Positions 1 through 11,825 of a stretch of 64,000 bases of DNA are shown here, one piece after another (the first letter of the stretch is position 1; every line of letters starts with the position of its first letter). The notes beneath the pieces were generated by a model. The model was not told where the DNA came from and searched no databases. It saw only the letters and a list, made by a program, of their open reading frames with translations. The position numbers were made by a program, and so were the translations under genes. The DNA comes from Linanthus parryae. Taxonomy: Eukaryota > Streptophyta > Magnoliopsida > Ericales > Polemoniaceae. The DNA is taken from positions 16,689,922 to 16,753,921 of the forward strand of contig JALGPY010000012.1 in the NCBI GenBank assembly GCA_023055425.1, given 5' to 3'.

Positions 1-160
1 CTAGAATCGCTTCCAAACCCCATCAGTGGGGATGGACGTCTAACAATCTTCTGCTCAGGAATTCCTGCCAACTTTAAGGTGTTGAGCGAGACCACGTTGA
101 CTGCCGCTCCTCCATCAACGAATGCCCTTTTGAATTCGACACCATTGCTCACCGCCGTTA
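1..160 (-). pseudogene. Gypsy aspartic protease core (partial)
   Basis: Reading the minus strand from 159 gives a short segment with the motif FVDGGAAVNVV, followed by hydrophobic and charged residues typical of plant gypsy retropepsins. In these elements the usual D-S/T-G-A triad often appears as D-G-G-A. The protease would process the Gag-Pol polyprotein. The frame runs off the left edge, so completeness cannot be judged. The upstream stretch (about 160-500) shows no long open frame in this direction and is probably decayed linker sequence. Confidence 0.7.
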
Positions 161-502
161 CATACAAAGGCTTATGGTGGCTCGCATCTGTCTTCTTGTC
201 GCTTGCGGAGAAAGTCATGACCTTTTCCGTAGAGCGAGACGCCCTAACAACTTTCCCATTGGAAACTACGATGTCTTCTTCGTAGTCCTCTGCTATCCTT
301 AGAATCGCTTTCGTCATCTCTTTCCGGCACTTCTCCAAAAAGTTCATTTCATCGAAGAACCTGCTGAACCCGTGCGACCCCTTCATCCGATCGGCACGTT
401 CGTCCTCCGTGTCTATATGTCCTCATCATTGTAGACTTTGGCAATGACAGGCAAGCCGTCTTCCGCAATCTCTTCGAGATCCATAATCACGATCATGGCT
501 AC

Positions 503-1130
503 TTATTTGCCTTTTGGCTCTTGCTCCGCATGAGCCGGCAGTGGATTGCTTCGCACATCCTGCCTCTGATCGCTGACAATCAACTCACCGTCTTTCATTT
601 TCCGGCTTACCATGTTCCTGAGCTTCTTGCAATCAGCTGTGGGGTGCATAATTTTCCCGTGGCATTCGCACCACTTCGGGTCCCTCATCATCTCCTTGGA
701 GGGTATCCTTTCGAGCGGAGGCAAGATGCCATCTTTGCGCCACTTCTTACACAAGTCAGTCGCTTCCTCTACCGAGCATGGTAGAGGTGGCGCGTCCGAG
801 TTTGTAACCCTGGGCTGCTTTTGCGGCGAAACCGTATTAACCTCAGCTTCACGCCCCCTCTTGTAACTGAACCTTCCAATTTTGAAAGTGGTTCCGCTCG
901 AGGGCCGTTAAGGGGCGTGCTTCTTCTTCTGCCACTCCACTATAGGCTCTATGTTTTTCGTGCACTCCATCAATTTTGAAAAGGTAGGAGTCTGCAGGTT
1001 GATCAGCATACCTTTGTACTCATCTCGCATGCCTTGTAAACATATCTCTACGAGCCTGCCCTCAAGCACCTCGTCTCTGCATTCCAAGGATTTGGCCCTG
1101 AATTTCTTGATGAAAGTGACTCCATTCCTC
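503..1130 (-). pseudogene. Gypsy gag C-terminal part with zinc knuckle
   Basis: Minus-strand translation gives a gag tail containing CECHGKIMHPTADC, a variant C-x-C-H...C zinc knuckle of the kind used by plant gypsy Gag to bind RNA, followed by basic residues and a stop at 503. An 83-residue open segment (503-754) holds the knuckle, and matching gag-like sequence continues upstream to about 1130. It is not in frame with the gag core at 1062-1691, which ends at a stop near 1062, so at least one frameshift separates the two. Confidence 0.7.
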
Positions 1131-2080
1131 GCGCTTCTGATACATGCGGGAGAGATGAATCATGGTAACCTTCTCTTCCACCTGGAAGAATTTCGTGTAG
1201 AACTTCTGGACCATGTCATCCCAAGTTTTGACAGATCCGGCTTCCAGCGTCCCATACCATTTGTAGGCCATATTTCCCAAGGATTCCGGGAACTCGCGCA
1301 TCAGTAGCTTGGGATCGGCCCCATATGGTCCCATCACATCGATGAAACGCATGACATGCTCGTGGGCGTTCCCGTTGACGTCTTCGAAGTTGTCCCACTT
1401 AGGAGCCTTGTACCCGGAGGGGTTAGGCATGAGGTAGATCTCGCGTGGGATAGGCGGATCGTTATCAACCTTTGGGATAATGGTGTACGCAAACGGTTGA
1501 TTGGCCAAGAACGTCTCTATGCGCCGCCGCAGCGACGTCATACATTCTGGTGCACTCTCCCCAGTAGCAGGAGGAAGGGTTGTAGCTGACGGGGACACAT
1601 ATGTTGTAGTCGGACTAGGGGTGTAGGTCACGTTGCCCAGCAGTGTCGGCGGAGGAGGCAAGGGGTATTGCGAAGAGAGGTTGGGTGCCACAGTTGGTGG
1701 TTGAGGAATATGTGTGGTAAAGGGCGTATTTGAGCCGTTTGCCCCTGAACAGAGGGTAACTGCACCATTGCTGGTGGAGTTTGCGGATTAGGCTTAGGTG
1801 GTGTCGGTATCACCCCAGTCCCTTGGGTGGTAAGGGCTCCCCCTCCCTGGGAGACGGCAGTGCCCGATGTAGGATTCGGGGCAAGGGTTCCCAGAATGGC
1901 CATTATCCGTTCCATCTGTGCAGATTGAGCTTGAAGGGCCTTCGCCTAATTCTCAATGGTGGCGTTTAGAGCCTCCAACGTCGAAGTCTCACTGGCGGCC
2001 GCAGAAGCGTGACGGGTCTCCTCTCCCGAGGTGTTCTCCGTGGAGGGCGATCTGTTACTGACATCATCTTCATGAGACAT
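1062..2080 (-). pseudogene. Gypsy gag N-terminal and core region, frameshifted
   Basis: A start codon at 2080 lies about 20 bases past the primer-binding site and opens a polar leader. The frame meets TAG at 1946-1948, where the second gypsy copy at the right end of the window carries a coding triplet. It reopens through MERIMAILG (about 1915), then shifts frame near 1700 into a 209-residue segment (1062-1691). That segment is proline-rich first and then carries a retrotransposon-gag-like core, with YKAPKWDNFEDVNG, a helix around FPESLGNMAYKWYGTL, and WDDMVQKFYTKFF. One stop and two or more frameshifts make it non-functional. Confidence 0.82.
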
Positions 2081-2100
2081 GGTTGCTTGCAATGGTAATT

Positions 2101-2118
2101 TTCACGTCGGGTTCACCA
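2101..2118 (-). other. Gypsy primer-binding site
   Basis: Minus strand TGGTGAACCCGACGTGAA begins two bases after the LTR terminus at 2121, the usual position of a tRNA primer site. The right-hand copy has the same site with one change (63606 onward). I did not assign the tRNA from memory. Confidence 0.7.
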
Positions 2119-2120
2119 AA

Positions 2121-2694
2121 TGTGTACGAGATAATCCTGCGGAGAGAATTCAATATACACCAAGAGTAGGGGATAGAAAGAACAGAGGAAGAGTAGGGTT
2201 GTGTGTAGGGAGAGAGTAAGACAATAGTATTGTATGAGAGAGAGACAGGATTTTGGCATAGCTTCCGCGTATCTCATGTGATTCGCCCCTGTATGGAAGG
2301 GTTAACGATCCTATATATAACGGAGAATGTGACCGTTGTAGTGGGTTAATGCGCCCATTAATGGCGGCTTAATTAGCTTAACCACAACGGCACGTTCGTC
2401 CGCGTATACCGTTATGAGGTTGACCGGGTTTATGGAGCTCGTGCCATAAATCTCTCAAAGCAGTTACCAGGGGTCGCGCGCGGGCTTGGTTGTCGCTCGC
2501 GCGCGACAGGACTTACTCTAGCCTCCAAACCACTAAGTCCCTACAGGTCCCGTGTGGTGGTATGCGAGGGCCCTGTCTCGCAGCCCCCACGTGGATCAGC
2601 GCAGGTGGTGATCCAGTGTTTGTGGAGCACAGCTAGGTGTGCTGGATGATCGCCACGTGGCTAAGATCTGCCTGTCTAGAAAGAACTATGTACA
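2121..2694 (-). repeat. Gypsy 5' LTR (574 bp)
   Basis: On the minus strand it begins TGTACATAGTTC at 2694 and ends TACACA at 2121, giving TG...CA termini next to the primer-binding site. It aligns along its length with the LTR at 62995-63603: shared blocks include CCACGTGG, a segment around GGGACTTAGTGGTTTGGAGG, and a TATA region. On the minus strand a GC-rich block of alternating CG dinucleotides (about 2465-2510) lies upstream of the TATA box. Confidence 0.85.
2311..2320 (-). promoter_or_regulatory. TATA box of gypsy 5' LTR
   Basis: TTATATATAG on the minus strand lies about 190 bases before the LTR end and is followed by GGATCGTTA, which is also found after the TATA box of the right-hand copy. 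Its place in the LTR fits the U3/R promoter. Confidence 0.6.
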
Positions 2695-3048
2695 ATATGC
2701 TTCATGAGAAAGCATTCCAAATTATTGGAATCATGAAAACCAGTCAGGGATCTTGGAAGTTATACTTTGAATTTTCTCCAAAATAGCTGCAATCGAAGAA
2801 GTTTCCAAAACCCAAAGCCTTAGCCTCTCCTTCAAACCTACCCTCCCAATCTCAAGACCTCTCCATGGTGCTTCAAAGGCTTGATGTCCTAGAAAATGAT
2901 ATGGATGAGTTGAGGCAAAATTAGTACGAGTTTGGGATTGAGTTTAAATAAGTAAGGTATATGCTTGAGAGTATTTTCAAGAGCATCAATTTGATCCATG
3001 TGGAAGAAGAAGTTTTGCAAGCTGCAGAAGGATCAAATAAGGTTGGAT
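2695..3048 (+). pseudogene. Left half of a decayed reading frame split by Copia element A
   Basis: From an ATG near 2863 the plus strand encodes a short helical, acidic segment (LQRLDVLENDMDELRQ), then in-frame stops where glutamine-like codons probably stood, and continues to the Copia insertion at 3049. Joining this flank to the sequence after 38320 keeps the same frame (V-G-S then T-K-D-L-F). The family is not recognised. The coiled-coil character and decay resemble the end of an old retroelement ORF1, which is an inference. Confidence 0.45.
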
Positions 3049-4080
3049 CTGTTGGGTTTTGACGTAGGTTACGCAGCGGAAAAACAAAAATTTAACTCCT
3101 ACTCAAAGCCCACCAAGGATCAAAGGAAGATACATTCATAACATGATGAAGGACATAGAAGATGTGTACCTTTTGGTTAGAGAGATCACACGAAGAATAT
3201 TGTCCTCAACTCTACGGTTGATCCACGTCTAGAGGTGTGATCTAGATCCTTCCTTCTCCTATTGCTAGCATGGACCGGAGGAAGAGGGAAGAACGAATCA
3301 AGCAACGAGGGAAAAAGAGAGGAGTCGGACTCTCTTTGTGGCCGACGGGTAGGGGCGGACGGCTAGGGGCTTCGGCCTCTAGCTTTTATTGCTCTCTCTT
3401 TGGCTTTCTCTCCCACTCAATTATGTTATGAGCATTAGTTATGGGAAGGAAGCTAGAGAATATTTTATATAGTCCAACAACTCCTTGTAAACTACATAAA
3501 GGTCCGTCCTAGTTCTACATGAACTTGGATTAGTTCCTTCCTTGCATATTAGTCCTACTAAGTTTGCAAGGTGTTGCAAAGTGATCCTTATAATTAATTA
3601 ATCATATTAATTAATCTCAATTCTATTTCAATTCTATTTGACGTGTGACCCCATAGGTTTCTACTTAGTTGGTAGTAACTTATTACTAACATCGAGTGGT
3701 GTCTAGCAACACATCCATGCATCCCAACTAATAGAAATAAGTCAGTGATCCTGACAAACCTTTGTGACCAATATCACATATTTCATTATCTCTTTGTCTC
3801 CATATCCGGATTGGGCACGAGACATAAATAGTCACACTCGTATATCCAATCCATAGTTCCTCGATCATGGGAATATGCTTATGCAAGTAGATAACATCAA
3901 TATCTCCATATTGCTTTATCTGATTCGGGGCAGACATTCAATAAGCACCATTCCTCGAGTGGCCATGGATATTTACTCCCACTATGTGGGAGGGACAAAT
4001 CCTCTCTACATCACTACGATCTCTAAGCTAGCTTCCTATCATGCCCGATAACTACCTTTACAGTTACCCAGTTACGGTGT

Positions 4081-5495
4081 TGTAGGGTTTTGATCATGGA
4101 TACGCAGCGAAAAAACATAATTCATCCATTCAATATCCTCCAAGGATCACAGGACAAGAGACATAACGATGGTAAGGGAAGAAATAAAGTTACACACCTT
4201 AGGGTTTCGCCTGTGATGACTTGTAACGTGAATTGTGTCACGCCTCTATAGTTGATCCACTCCTAGAGTTGAGATCTAGATCTTCCTTCTCCTTTGTTCC
4301 AGCTAGGAACGGAGGAAGAGGAAGAAGAAATTACGCAACACGAGGCAACAAGGAGGGGTGGCCTCCCTTGTTGGCCGACGGGATATGGGGCAGCGGCAAG
4401 GGGGGCGGTCGGCCTCCTTTGCTTGCTTGCTCTCTCTCCTTTTGTTCTCTCCCACACATGTTATGATCAATTGGGTCATAAGTTTGGGAAGGAAGGAAGG
4501 AGCATCCTTTATATAGTCCAACAAATCCTTTCCAACTACCTAAAGGACCTTTTCTAGTCCTACTAGAATTCAGTTTATTCCCTTCCTTGCAAATTAGTCC
4601 TACTAAGTTTGCAAGGTGTTGCAAAGTGATCCTTCTAATTAATTAATCATATTAATTAATTCCCAAATCTAGTTCAACTCTATATAGCGTGTGACCCCAT
4701 AGGTTCTATCAAGTTGGTAGCAACAATTTGCTAATATGGAGCGGTTTCTAGCAAAACATCCATTCTAGCCAACTAATAGAATAGTCGTCCGCGTCCGACA
4801 AACCTTGTACAAGTAATTCACTCATCCCTTTGTCTCTATATATCCGGATTGGACACGAGACACACAAGTCACACTCGTATATCCAATCCATAATTTCTCG
4901 ATCCTGGGAATAGCCTTATTTGTGTAAATAACATCAGTATCCTATATTGATTTATTTGAGTCTGGCCAGACATTCGATAAGCACTATCCCTTGAGTGGCC
5001 TAGGATATTTGCTCCCGTTGTGTGGGAGGGAAAAATTCTATCTACGTTCACTACGATCTCTAAGCTTGCTTCTTATTGTATCCGATACACGCCTTTATAA
5101 CTACCCAGTTATGGTGTAGCGTTTGACGCTACCAAAATCACAATAATCCACAACTAGAATATCTAGTGACTTCAAGTCTAAGGATGACAATACCATTGCA
5201 CCACGAGAAGCACTTGTGACTTAACATAACGTGTATGTAGCCTTCTAGAAGATGGGTAATTCCAGTGCGCAATTACCCTTAATGCTCATATCTCCATATC
5301 AATCCAACCCCATACTAGTCTATAGATGATTGTCCTATTAATCATTATACTGGACTAGGGATATTTAAGATAAACAACAAAATTGTAAATCTAAGGACTT
5401 CATTATATTAAATATCCAATAAATAATATAATGAATGTTCTAGCCAAAATAAATTCATACTAAACTAGATTGCCTCTAGGGCATCTATTCCAACA
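4081..5495 (-). repeat. Element B 3' LTR
   Basis: 1415 bp, from TGTAGGGTTTTGATC to CTATTCCAACA. It contains the family hallmarks: a GGAAGG microsatellite, a TATA region (complement of CTTTATATAG near 4507), the paired ATTAATTAAT blocks near 4635-4660, and GTGTGACCCCATAGG. The polypurine tract follows immediately on the minus-strand coding side. Confidence 0.9.
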
Positions 5496-5515
5496 GTCTC
5501 CCACTTGCACTAGGG
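5496..5515 (-). other. Element B polypurine tract
   Basis: The minus strand reads AGTGCAAGTGGGAGAC just before the LTR. The tract CAAGTGGGAGAC is conserved at the same place in A (31360), C (24154) and E (8942). It would prime plus-strand DNA synthesis. Confidence 0.75.
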
Positions 5516-5520
5516 TCAAT

Positions 5521-6381
5521 CTAACGCATCTCGTATGCCCATGCTCCTAGTGTGCCCTTCATGCTTACACTGCACAAGCGTCTTTGTAACTGGATCTGAC
5601 AGATTCTCATCTGTAGCAATCTTGCATATCCAAACGTCTCCTCTATCAATAATATCTCGAATAAGATGGAACTTCCTAAGCACGTTCTTGGATTTCTAGT
5701 GCGACCTGGGTTCCTTTGACTGCGCGATCGCCCCAGTGTTGTCAAAGTACAATTCAACTGGATCCGCAATGCTAGGAACCACAACAAGATCATAAACAAA
5801 CTTTCTGATCCAAACAGCTTCATTTGCTACGCCATTTGCAGCAATGTACTCAGCCTCTGTTGTAGAATCAGCCACCGTCTCTTTCTTGGAACTCTTCCAG
5901 CTCACCGATGCTCCATTCAGGCGAAACACATCTCCCGATTGTGATCTAAAAACATCTCTGTCGCTTTGGAAGCTTGCATCCGTTTAACCCTTACACGCAA
6001 CTCTTCCTCGCCACCAAATATTAAGAAAGCATCCTTAGTTCTTCTCAAGTACTTTAGGATAGTTTTTTAAAGCAATCCCATGACTCTCACCTTGATTGGA
6101 TTGGTATCTTCTTGTCATACTCAAGGCATATGACACATCTGGTCTAGAACATAACATGGCGTACATGATAGATGCTATGGCCGAGGCATAGGGAATTCTA
6201 CTCGTGCGTTCCTTCTTAATCTCATTGGAAGGACAACCACTCTTCGAAAGAGTAATTCCATCTGACATGGGCAAGAATCCCTTCTTGGAATCTTGCATGT
6301 TGAACCGCTTCAACACCTTGTCAATATATGTACTTTCACTTAGGCATAGCAGTCTCTTAGATCTATCTTTATAGATATTTA
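5521..6381 (-). pseudogene. Element B RNase H and end of reverse transcriptase
   Basis: Minus-strand frames encode the Copia RT tail (FNMQDSKKGFLPM, SALSMTRR-type helix near 6110) and RNase H motifs ADSTTEAEYIAANG (about 5850) and LYFDNTGAIAQSKEPRSH (about 5720). The catalytic acidic residues D, E and D of RNase H are present. Frameshifts near 5695 and 5930 break the frame. The segment stops at 6381, where solo LTR D was inserted; the remaining RT lies beyond 16247. Confidence 0.8.
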
Positions 6382-7548
6382 TGTAGGGTTTTGATTCATG
6401 GATGCGCAACGGAAAAACAGACAATCATAACCCATGCAAAACCCTCCAAGGATCACAATTAAAGAGACATAACGATGGTAAAGGAAGAAATGAATAACAC
6501 ACATTAGGGTTCTCCTTTGATGACTTCAAACGCGAATTGTGTCACGTTCTCTATAGTTGATCCACGCCTAGATTTGAATACTAGATCCTCCAATGCTTGG
6601 TTCTAGCCCGGAAAGAGGAAGAGGAAGAAGAATCACGCAAAACGAGACAAAACAAGGAAGTTTCGGCCTCCTTGTGGCCGACGGGGACGGGCGGCGAGCA
6701 AGGTGGGGTGGCGGCTCCTCTTTGCTTGCTTGCTCTCTCCTTTTGTTCTCTCCCACTCAAGTTATGATCAATAATGTCATAAGTATGGGAAGGAAGGAAG
6801 GAGTGTCCTTTATATAATCCAACAAATCCTTGCCAACTACATAAAGGACTTATTCTAGTCCTAGTAGAATTTAATTTAGTCCCTTCCTTGCAAATTAGTC
6901 CCTACTAAGTTTGCAGGATGATGCAAAGTGATCCTTCTAATTAATTAATCCAATTAATTAATTCCCAAATCTAGTTCAACTCTATATAGCGTGTGACCCC
7001 ATAGGTTCTATCTAGTTCTAGCAACAATTTGCTAATATGGAGCGGTTTCAAGCAAAACATCCATTCTAGCCAACTAATAGAATAGTCATCTTTACAAACC
7101 TTGTACAAGTAATTGTCTCATCCCTTTGTCTCTATATCCGGATTGGACACGAGACATACAAGTCACACTCGTATATCCAATCCACAGTTTCTCGATCCAT
7201 GGGAATAGCCTTATTCGTGCAAATAACATCAATATCCCATATTGATTTATTTGAGTCGGGCCAGACATTTTATAAGCACACCAGTGGCCTAGGATATTTG
7301 CTCCCGTTATGTGGGAGGGACAAATTCTATCTACGTCCACTACGATCTCTAAGCTTGCTTCTTATTGTATCCGGTACACGCCTTTATAACTACCCAGTTA
7401 CGGTGTAGCGTTTAACGCTACCAAAATCACAATAATCCACAACTAGAATATCTAGCGACTTCAAGTCTAAGGATGACAATACCATTGCACCGCGAGAAGC
7501 ACTTGTGACTTAACATAACGTGTATGTAGCCTTCTCGAAGATGGGTCA

Positions 7549-8941
7549 TGAAGGGTTTTGATTCATGGATGCGCAACGGAAACAATAATTAACCATGCAA
7601 AACCCTCCAAGGATCAAAAGCCAAGAGACATAACGATGGTAAAGGAAGAAATCAATAACACACCTTAGGGTTCTCCTTTGATGACTTCAAACGCAAATTG
7701 TGTCACGTTCTCTATAATTGATCCACGCCTAGAGTTGATTTTTAGATCTCCCACTCCTTGGTGCTAGCCCGGAAAAGGGAAGAGGAAGAAGAATCACGCA
7801 AAACGAGACCAAAAAGGGAGGTCTCGGCCTCCTTGTGGCCGACGGGGACGGGCGGCAGCAAAGGAAGGGGCGGCGGCTCCTTCCTTGCTTGTTGCTCTCT
7901 CCTTTTGTTCTCTCCCACTCTAGTTATGATCAATTATGAGCATAAGTCATGGGAAGGAAGGAAGGAAGGAAGGAAGGTCCTTTATATATTCCAACAACTC
8001 CTTGCCAACTACCTAAAGGACTTATTCTAGTCCTACTAGAATTCGATTTAGTCCCTTCCTTGCCAATTAGTCCCTACCAAGTTTGCAAGGTTTTGCAAAG
8101 TGGTCCTTCTAATTAATTAATTAATCCAATTAATTAATTCCCAAATCTAAGTTAAATCTATATAGCGTGTGACCCCATAGGTTCTATCTAGTTGTTAGCA
8201 ACTATTTGCTAATATGGAGCGCTTTCTAGCAAAACATCCATTCTAGCCAACTAATAGAATAGTCATCTTGACAACCTTTGTACAAGTAATTGTCTCACCC
8301 CTTTTTCTCTATATCCGGATTGGACACGAGACACACAAGTCACACTCGTATATCCAATCCATAGTTTCTTGATCCATGGGAATAGTCTTATTCGTGCAAA
8401 TAACATCAATATCCTATATTGATTTATTTGAGTCTGGCCAGAAATTCTATAAGCACTATCCCTCGAGTGGCCTAGGATATTTGCTCCCGTTATGTGGGAG
8501 GGACAAATTCTATCTACGTCTACTACGATCTCTAAGCTTGCTTCTTATTGTATCCAGTACACGCCTTTATAACTACCCTATTACGGTGTAGCGTTTAACG
8601 CTACCAAAATTACAATAATCCCAACTAGAATATCTAGTGACTTCAAGTCTAAGGATGACAATACCATTGCACCGCGAGAAGCGCTTGTGACTCAACATAA
8701 CGTGTATGTAGCCTTCTCGGAGATGGGTCAATCCAGTGCGTCATTACCCCTAATGCACACATATGTGTTGGATCATGATATCTCCATATCAATCCAACCC
8801 GATACTAGTCTATAGATGATTGTCCCTGTATAATGATCTAAGGACTTCGTTATATTAAATATCCAATAAAGATTAAATGAATTTCTAGGCACAAATAAAT
8901 TCATACTAAACTAGATTTCCTCTAGGGCATCTATTCCAACA
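7549..8941 (-). repeat. Element E 3' LTR
   Basis: 1393 bp ending TTCCAACA before the polypurine tract at 8942. Its GGAA microsatellite (near 7952-7976) has more units than the partner LTR (near 14992-15000). The TATA complement CTTTATATAT is near 7980. Confidence 0.9.
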
Positions 8942-8955
8942 GTCTCCCACTTGCA

Positions 8956-9762
8956 CTAGATCCAATATGGCGCATCTCGTATGCCCATACTCCTAGTGTG
9001 CCCTTCATGCTTCCACTGCGTGAGCGGCTTTGTAAGCGGGTCTGATAGATTCTCATCTGTAGGAATCTTGCATATCCGAACGTCTCCTCTATCGATAATA
9101 TCTCGAATCAGATGAAACTTCCTGAGCACGTGATTGGATTTGTGGTGCGACCTGAGTTCCTTCGATTGCGCGATCGCCCCAGTGTTGTCACAGTACAACT
9201 CGACTGGATCCGCAATGCTAGGAACCACACCAAGTTCAGAAACAAACTTTCTGATCCAAATAGCTTCCTTTGCTGCGTCATTTGCAGCAATGTACTCAGC
9301 CTCTGTTGTAGAATCAGCAACCGTCTCTTTCTTGGAACTCTTCCAGCTCACCGCTGCTCCATTCAGGCAAAACACATATCCCGACTGTAATCTAAATTCA
9401 TCTCTGTCGGTTTGGAAGCTTGCATCAGTGTAACCCCTTACACGCAACTCTTCCTCACCGCCAAATATCAAGAAAGCATCCTTAGTTCCTCTCAAGTGCT
9501 TTAGGATGTTCTTGACTGCAATCCAGTGAATCTCACCCGGATTGGATTGGTATCTGCTTGTCATACTCAAGGCATATGACACATCTGGTCTAGTACATAA
9601 CATGGCGTACATGATAGATCCTATGGCCGAGGCATAGGGAATTGTACTCATGCGTTCCCTCGCAATCTCATTGGAAGGACAATCACTCTTCGAAAGAGTG
9701 ATTCCATGTGACATGGGCAAGAATCCCTTCTTGGAATCTTGCATGTTGAACCGTTTCAACAC
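8956..9762 (-). pseudogene. Element E reverse transcriptase tail and RNase H
   Basis: A single 268-residue minus-strand frame. It starts in the RT connection (LKRFNMQDSKKGFLPMSHG), continues through YTDASFQTDRDEF (first RNase H aspartate), ADSTTEAEYIAAND (glutamate) and LYCDNTGAIAQSK (second aspartate), and ends shortly before the polypurine tract. This is the C-terminus of the Copia polyprotein. It is separated by a stop and a frameshift from the RT segment at 9792-10202. Confidence 0.85.
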
Positions 9763-9791
9763 GTTGTCAATATATGTACTTTGACTTAGGC

Positions 9792-10202
9792 CTAGCAGCC
9801 TCTTAGATCTACCTCATAGATCTTTATACCGAGTATATAGGCTGCTTCCCCTAAGTCCTTCATTGAGAAATTCTTCCCTAGCCAATCTTTAACATATTGC
9901 AGCATGGGAACGTTGTTTCCAATGAGTAGTATGTCATCCACATACAAGACCAGAAAAGCTACAGAGCTCCCACTAACCTTCTTGTAGACACAAGACTCAT
10001 ATTCGTTTCTGATGAAGCCAAACTCTTTGACTACTTCATCAAAACGTCGATTCCAACTCCTAGAAGCTTGCTTCAATCCATAAATGGATCGTTGCAGCTT
10101 ACAGACTTTGTTGGCTTGCTTTGGATCCTCAAAACCCTCCGGCTGTATCATATGCACGTCCTCGAGGAGATTCCCATAAAGGAATGCTGTTTTGACATCC
10201 AT
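9792..10202 (-). pseudogene. Element E reverse transcriptase palm
   Basis: A 136-residue frame beginning MDVKTAFLYGNLLEDV, the RT segment with the first catalytic aspartate. It runs through IYGLKQASRSWNRRFDE to LYVDDILLIGN, the YVDD-type catalytic loop. The frame is lost after GIKIYE. The upstream boundary is a TAG at 10206-10208, where the other copies have TGG, so one point mutation separates it from the preceding RT segment. Confidence 0.85.
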
Positions 10203-10205
10203 CTG

Positions 10206-10550
10206 CTAAATCTCATAGTCATGGTATGCTGCAATCGCAAGTAGGATTCGGATGGATTTGGTCATAGCGACTGGTGAAAAGGTTTCATCATAGTCAATAC
10301 CATGAATCTGTCTGAATCCTTTAGCCACCAATCGGCCCTTATAGGTAATCACATTACCATCCATGTCGATCTTCTTCTTGAAGACCCACTTGCACCCTAT
10401 GGGTCGCGCCCCTTCGGGTGGTTCCACTAAAGTCCATACTTTGTTGGTATACATGGATTCCATCTCGGATCTCATGGCTTCTAGCCACTTCTGAGAGTCT
10501 GGGCCCTTCATGGCCTCTTCATAGGTAGTAGGCTCATCATCTATGAGCAT
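10206..10550 (-). pseudogene. Element E start of reverse transcriptase domain
   Basis: A 114-residue frame with the Copia RT N-terminal signature: WLEAMRSEMESM, IGCKWVFKKKIDMDG, RLVAKGFRQIHGIDYDETFSPVA. It ends at the TAG described for the palm segment. Upstream (10599-10796) is the proline- and acid-rich linker between integrase and RT, also broken by stops. Confidence 0.82.
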
Positions 10551-10802
10551 CGTGTCACCGGAATCAGTTACGAGAAGTCCATAACTCTCGGGTTCCTGTC
10601 ACACTCTACTATATCTACGAAGCTCTTGTGTTACCTGAACAGGCTGCTCCACAACTGCTTGTGGTTCCTGTTCATGTTCCATAATCAGTTCAGTGATTTG
10701 TGGTTCTTGAACCACTTCAAGTTCTACAGTCCTCCCACTTGCTTCTTTAGAGACAAACTCTCTTTCTAGAAACACACCGGTCCGAGCAACAAACACTTTG
10801 TT

Positions 10803-11819
10803 CTAGGATGGATTGTAGAAGTAGTAACCCTTAGTTTCCTTAGGGTACCCCACAAACTTACACTTAACCGATTTTGGCCCTATCTTGTCTGATTGTAAAC
10901 GTTTTATATAGACGTCGCAGCCCCAAATCCTCATGAATGACAGTGTGGGACGCCTCCCACTCCACATCTCATATGGTGTCTTCATGACTGATTTAGATGG
11001 AACACGGTTAATGGTGAAAGCTGCACTTAATAGAGCGTGGCCCCAAAACGATAATGGAAGATTGGTTTGACACATCATAGATCGAACCATATCCAATAGG
11101 GTTCGATTCCTCCTCTCAGACACGCCATTCCATTGTGGCATTCCGGGTGGAGTGAGTTGGGACACGATCCCACACTCTCTAAGATAGTCGTCAAACTCTT
11201 GGCTCAAGTATTCTCCTCCACGATCCGATCGTAGAGCCTTGATGCTTTTGCCAAGTTGCTTCTCTACTTCATTCTTGAATTCTTTGAACACTTCAAAGGA
11301 TTCGGATTTTGCCCTCATGAGGTACACAAATCCATATCTACTGTAATCATCAGTAAATGTAATGATGTAGACGTGACCACCCTTGGCAGGCGTGGCAAAT
11401 GGCCCACACACATCAGTATGTATGAGCGCCAATTGCTCACTAGTCCTCTCACCTTTCTTATTGAAAGGGGACTTTGTTATTTTTCCCAATAAACAAGCCT
11501 CACATGTCTCATATGATTCAAAATCAAATGAGTCTAGTAACCCATCCTTATGGAGTTTAGATACACGTTTCTCGTTTATGTGGCCTAAACAACAGTGCCA
11601 TAAATAAGCAGGATTTAAATCATTTATTTTAATCCGCTTGGTATTAATGTTGTAGACACGATTGCTTAGATCAAGGACATACAGTCCATTAAATAATTGC
11701 GCACTAAAATAGTGAATATTATTCAAATAAAAGGAACAACAATTGTTCTTCATTGAAATAATAAAATCATCCTTGTCCAAACAAGAAATAGAAATAATGT
11801 TTCTGCTCATAGCAGGCAC
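10803..11819 (-). pseudogene. Element E integrase with pre-integrase region
   Basis: A 338-residue open frame. It contains the GAG-pre-integrase zinc-binding motif (WHCCLGHINEKRVSKLH... CEACLLGK), then the integrase core with D (HTDVCGPF), D (LRSDRGGEYL) and E (GVSERRNRTLLD). The C-terminal part has IWGCDVYIKRL and KCKFVGYPKETKGYYFYNPS. All three catalytic residues are present. It would insert the cDNA into the genome. It is preceded and followed by stops, so it is no longer part of one polyprotein. Confidence 0.87.
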
Positions 11820-11825
11820 AAAATA

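Larger units (their letters stand above)
1..2694 (-). mobile_element. Ty3/gypsy retrotransposon, 5' portion (LTR, gag, protease)
   Basis: The minus strand carries, in order, an LTR (2694 to 2121), a primer-binding site, a gag-like region and the start of an aspartic protease; the rest lies beyond the window edge. The gag carries a retrotransposon-gag-type core and a zinc knuckle, and a protease core follows, the order expected for gypsy elements. A second copy of the same family starts at 62995 on the opposite strand with a closely similar LTR. The gag frame is broken, so this copy is defective. Confidence 0.88.
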
